A stretch of 7,522 nucleotides of DNA from Methanocorpusculum sp. MCE. GTDB lineage: Archaea > Halobacteriota > Methanomicrobia > Methanomicrobiales > Methanocorpusculaceae. The position numbers were made by a program, and so were the translations under genes. Below are positions 5,299 through 7,522 of this stretch, piece by piece. Under the pieces are notes generated by a model, which did not search any database, was not told where the DNA came from, and was given only the letters and a program-made list of their open reading frames with translations. The stretch covers positions 1 to 7,522 of the forward strand of contig NIZU01000070.1 of NCBI GenBank assembly GCA_003315675.1, written 5' to 3'. The stretch's first letter is position 1; every line of letters begins with the position of its first letter.

Positions 5299-6549
5299 TT
5301 AGACCCAGCCGCGGACTTTCATACCTTCAACTACGCGAGAGACTGCAACAACGTATGCTGCCTGACGCATGTTGATCTTGTATTCTTTGGATGCTTTCAG
5401 GACGTCGTGGTAGGACTTGGTCATTGCTGCATCGAGTTTTGCGTAGACGTCGTCGAGAGTCCAGTAGTGCATATACATATTCTGGACCATCTCGTAGTAG
5501 GATACGGTTACTCCGCCTGCATTGCACAGGAAGTCGGGGATAACGTGTACGCCGTTATTGTAGAGGATTGCGTCTCCTTCCGGAGTGGTCGGGCCGTTTG
5601 CGAGTTCACAGATGACCTTTGCCTTGACGGTCGGGGCGACCTTCTCGTTGATTGCTCCCTCATCGGGTGCTGCGGCGATAATGACATCAACCGGGAGTGC
5701 CATGACTTCATCGTTGGTGAGGGTCTTGAGACCTTTGTAGCCGACGACGGATTTGGTCTGGGCCTTGTGGGCTGCAACTGCTGCGATGTCAAGTCCGTTC
5801 TCGTCGTAGATACCGCCTTTCGAGTCGGTCACTGCGACGACTTTGGAGCCTAACATTTCCTGGACGAGCGTGGATGCGAACGCACCTGCATTTCCGTATC
5901 CGAGGATTGCGACTTTTGCAGTCTTCAGGTTAAGGTTGAGCTCTTTTGCTGCTTCACGGAGGGTGAACAGTCCGCCTTTTGCGGTGGAGTCACCACGGCC
6001 GAGCGAGCCGCCGATAACGAGTGGTTTGCCTGTCAGAAGACCGAACTGGTTCTTGCCCTGAATGGTGGAGTACTCGTCCATCATCCATGCCATGATCTGA
6101 CCGTCGGTGTATACATCCGGTGCCGGGACATCAGTGTCGGGACCGATGTTCTTCCAGATTGCACGGATATAGCCGCGGCTCATGCGTTCAAGTTCGCCCT
6201 TGGACATTTCCTTCGGGTTGCAGATGATACCGCCTTTTCCTCCGCCGAGCGGAAGGTTCAGTACTGCGCACTTCCAGGTCATCCATGCTGAGAGAGCACG
6301 AACGGTGTCGATCGTCTCTTCAGGGTGATACCGGATTCCTCCTTTATAGGGTCCGAGTGCATTGTTGTACTGCACACGGAATCCCTGGAAAACCCGGGTG
6401 GTGCCGTCGTCCATCTTGACGGGGATAGATACCTGAATCTGTCTCTGCGGCTGCATGAGGATATCAACAACGCCCTGGTCGAGCTTGAGGATTTTTGCAC
6501 AATCCATAAGCTGATGCTGGGCCATTTCAAACGGGTTTACCTTCGACAT
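5299..6549 (-). CDS. gdhA: Glutamate dehydrogenase (Glu/Leu/Phe/Val family)
   Basis: The enzyme catalyses reversible oxidative deamination of glutamate to 2-oxoglutarate and ammonia with NAD(P), linking ammonia assimilation and carbon flow in the cytoplasm, normally as a hexamer. The 416 residues match the usual length. The N-terminal substrate domain shows NALGPYKGGIRYHP (63-76, Lys69), TWKCAVLNLPLGGGKGG (91-107, Lys93 and catalytic Lys105) and VPAPDVYTDGQIMAW (141-155, Asp145). GGSLGRGDSTAKGG (180-193) leads into the coenzyme domain, whose Rossmann loop is LGYGNAGAF (216-224). ELANGPTTPEGD and PDFLCNAGGVTVSYYE are also typical. Asp187 replaces the more usual Glu in the 'GRxEAT' segment. Coenzyme preference cannot be decided. 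ATG 6549 gives the expected N terminus; GGCAGGAAAC just before it is at best a weak ribosome site. The gene is monocistronic in this window, with its own TATA-like box. Confidence 0.96.
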   Translation of the reverse strand: MSKVNPFEMAQHQLMDCAKILKLDQGVVDILMQPQRQIQVSIPVKMDDGTTRVFQGFRVQYNNALGPYKGGIRYHPEETIDTVRALSAWMTWKCAVLNLPLGGGKGGIICNPKEMSKGELERMSRGYIRAIWKNIGPDTDVPAPDVYTDGQIMAWMMDEYSTIQGKNQFGLLTGKPLVIGGSLGRGDSTAKGGLFTLREAAKELNLNLKTAKVAILGYGNAGAFASTLVQEMLGSKVVAVTDSKGGIYDENGLDIAAVAAHKAQTKSVVGYKGLKTLTNDEVMALPVDVIIAAAPDEGAINEKVAPTVKAKVICELANGPTTPEGDAILYNNGVHVIPDFLCNAGGVTVSYYEMVQNMYMHYWTLDDVYAKLDAAMTKSYHDVLKASKEYKINMRQAAYVVAVSRVVEGMKVRGWV

Positions 6550-6573
6550 GGTTTGTTTCCTGCCAATCGCACG

Positions 6574-6587
6574 GAACTCTGGAGTTC
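6574..6587. promoter_or_regulatory. Inverted repeat GAACTC-TG-GAGTTC in the gdhA leader
   Basis: Two perfect 6-bp arms are separated by two bases, 25-38 bases upstream of the gdhA ATG. With a transcription start expected near 6601, the repeat would lie in the first part of the leader, a common place for archaeal repressor operators. It does not fit the GGAA-N6-TTCC pattern of the nitrogen regulator NrpR: the GGAA at 6573-6576 lacks a correctly spaced TTCC. Confidence 0.45.
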
Positions 6588-6622
6588 AACTGCGTTGTGA
6601 CAATTAATGTTAGGATTCCCCC

Positions 6623-6634
6623 ATATAAAACATA
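6623..6634 (-). promoter_or_regulatory. TATA-like box for gdhA
   Basis: On the minus strand the sequence reads TATGTTTTATAT, about 74-85 bases before the gdhA start codon. Normal spacing puts transcription start near 6601 and gives a leader of about 50 bases, which contains the inverted repeat at 6574-6587. Confidence 0.5.
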
Positions 6635-6817
6635 TCGTGTTATTTCCGATTCAGGCAGATATTCTCGATGCATTTCTAAGAATACTCTATAATTGCCGGG
6701 ATTTTTATTTCAGGCTTTGAGCGTGGTATTTGCATGATACGTGTTAGCATGGCACCATTCACCCGGATTCATTAAACGAAAAAAAGATTGGAAAACGCGC
6801 ATAAAAATAGGATTATG

Positions 6818-6827
6818 AATATTTATA
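6818..6827 (+). promoter_or_regulatory. Possible TATA-like box upstream of the right-hand transposase
   Basis: AATATTTATA lies about 104 bases before the transposase ATG, predicting a transcription start near 6850 and a leader of about 80 bases. It may lie outside the IS, in which case the transposase would use a promoter supplied by the insertion site. An alternative AT-rich box sits inside the palindrome at 6911-6926 but would start transcription after the ATG. Confidence 0.3.
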
Positions 6828-6910
6828 CCCTGACTTTGACAGTTGGCAATATAGCCCTCATTCAAACATCTCGTAAACGCAACAAAAGAGAAAACTAGTC
6901 CCTGACAGGC

Positions 6911-6926
6911 GTCAATTTAAATTGAC
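6911..6926. repeat. 16-bp perfect palindrome next to the transposase start
   Basis: GTCAATTTAAATTGAC equals its own reverse complement and ends four bases before the ATG at 6931. In the transcript it could form a 6-bp stem with a four-base loop directly before the start codon. It could therefore limit transposase translation, or bind transposase or a host protein at the IS end. By chance about 0.1 such palindromes would be expected in the window. Confidence 0.85.
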
Positions 6927-6930
6927 CAAA

Positions 6931-7522
6931 ATGAAAACTAACCGCTTCACAGAGACACTCAATATTACACCCACTCCACACATATCTTTTCCGATTGGCC
7001 CGCTCCTCCTCAGCGAAAAAATGTTCACCTCCCTTGACCTTGTCTCCATCTTCTCCCCGCTGAAAAAGAAAGGAATCGACATCTCCACCCTGATCAAAGC
7101 CCTCGCCGCCTACAAACTCAGCGACAACTTCAGCATCAAAAGAGCTCATTCCTGGCTCATGCAGCCGGAAACCAGAGAATACTATAATCTCCCTTCGTTC
7201 ACGGGAAAAACGCAGTATCGTCTTCTGGAAATGCTCTGGCAAAACAGTGCATTCATCATCTCCGGACTCCAGGAGAGAATATTTTCCCGCTGTCAGTTCG
7301 AGCACACCGACGTAAATCTCGACTGGACAAGTCTTGTTCTTCACGGCAGTGCTTCACCTATGGGGAAATACGGCTACAGTCGTGATCATCGACCAGATAA
7401 ACTGCAGATAACTCTTGGGATCACCGAACTTGCTCACCCGATCAATGTACCGATCGGCGTAACGGTGAAAGCTGGAAATGTGAATGACGTTACCCATTTC
7501 CGGTCAACCTTCCTCCAATCCC
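6931..7522 (+). CDS. IS1634/IS4-type transposase, N-terminal part (3' end outside window)
   Basis: This is the first 197 residues of a DDE transposase that moves an IS1634-type (IS4-like) element. The frame has no stop from 6877 to the right edge. ATG 6931 is preferred because FPIGPLLLSEKMF soon after it matches relatives as I remember them, making the internal ATG at 7021 too late. The N-terminal helical region includes KKKGIDISTLIKALAAYKLS and RAHSWLM. The catalytic domain starts with NLDWTSLVLHG, where Asp131 is the likely first DDE residue. It continues with KYGYSRDHRPDK (146-157) and PINVPIGVTVKAGNVNDVTHF. The second Asp and the Glu lie beyond the edge, so integrity cannot be judged. The visible part is unbroken. 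Confidence 0.88.
   Translation, partial: MKTNRFTETLNITPTPHISFPIGPLLLSEKMFTSLDLVSIFSPLKKKGIDISTLIKALAAYKLSDNFSIKRAHSWLMQPETREYYNLPSFTGKTQYRLLEMLWQNSAFIISGLQERIFSRCQFEHTDVNLDWTSLVLHGSASPMGKYGYSRDHRPDKLQITLGITELAHPINVPIGVTVKAGNVNDVTHFRSTFLQS

Larger units (their letters stand above)
6550..6930. other. Non-coding region between gdhA and the right-hand transposase
   Basis: The region contains no supportable gene. It holds the gdhA promoter (6623-6634), an inverted repeat in the presumed gdhA leader (6574-6587), an AT-rich TATA-like sequence on the plus strand (6818-6827) and the palindrome just before the transposase start (6911-6926). The left boundary of the right-hand IS should lie between about 6830 and 6910, but no terminal inverted repeat can be confirmed without the right end. 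Confidence 0.55.

Noticed and set aside
5407..5853. 148-codon plus-strand frame opposite gdhA
   Set aside because: It is the antisense shadow of gdhA, whose motifs are complete; the Cys/Val/Gly-rich translation reflects codon usage of the opposite strand.
6560..6600. NrpR-type nitrogen operator (GGAA-N6-TTCC) upstream of gdhA
   Set aside because: GGAA is present at 6573-6576 but no TTCC follows at the right spacing.
6895..7344. 149-codon minus-strand frame at the right end
   Set aside because: It lies opposite the IS1634-type transposase, which has recognisable motifs through the same stretch.

Overview
The window looks like a piece of the chromosome of a methanogenic euryarchaeon, most likely of the Methanomicrobiales (Methanocorpusculum-like). 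This placement is inference from remembered protein families: an archaeal M1 aminopeptidase of the 'QCQQWGFQR' type, a CbiZ amidohydrolase carrying a C-terminal cysteine-rich domain, a hexameric-type glutamate dehydrogenase, and two IS transposases of types common in methanogens. Promoters also look archaeal: AT-rich TATA-like boxes lie about 25-75 bases upstream of starts, Shine-Dalgarno sequences are weak or absent, and oligo-T runs follow stop codons.

Layout. Positions 1-600 hold the C-terminal part of an IS5-family transposase, cut by the left edge. Positions 601-873 are non-coding, with a T-tract, a G-quadruplex-capable G-tract and an ATT microsatellite. Positions 874-3186 hold an M1 aminopeptidase gene with several lesions: a one-base loss near 1444, an apparent in-frame deletion of the zinc-binding catalytic core near 1760, a 15-bp tandem duplication at 1951-1980 and a one-base gain at 2640-2645. 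Positions 3348-3911 encode a dCTP deaminase family enzyme. Positions 4095-4985 encode CbiZ fused to a cysteine-rich domain. Positions 4986-5298 form a convergent intergenic region with two perfect palindromes and a second G-quadruplex-capable tract. Positions 5299-6549, on the minus strand, encode glutamate dehydrogenase. Positions 6550-6930 are a non-coding region with the gdh promoter and two inverted repeats. From 6931 to the right edge is the N-terminal part of an IS1634/IS4-type transposase.

The intact genes are unrelated housekeeping and salvage functions: dUMP supply, cobinamide salvage, and ammonia assimilation or glutamate turnover. They seem to be transcribed separately, each with its own promoter-like sequence, and do not form one operon. 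I find no convincing new multi-gene system. The points most worth a second look are the aminopeptidase that keeps a nearly continuous reading frame but has lost its active site, and the cluster of palindromes in the intergenic DNA.
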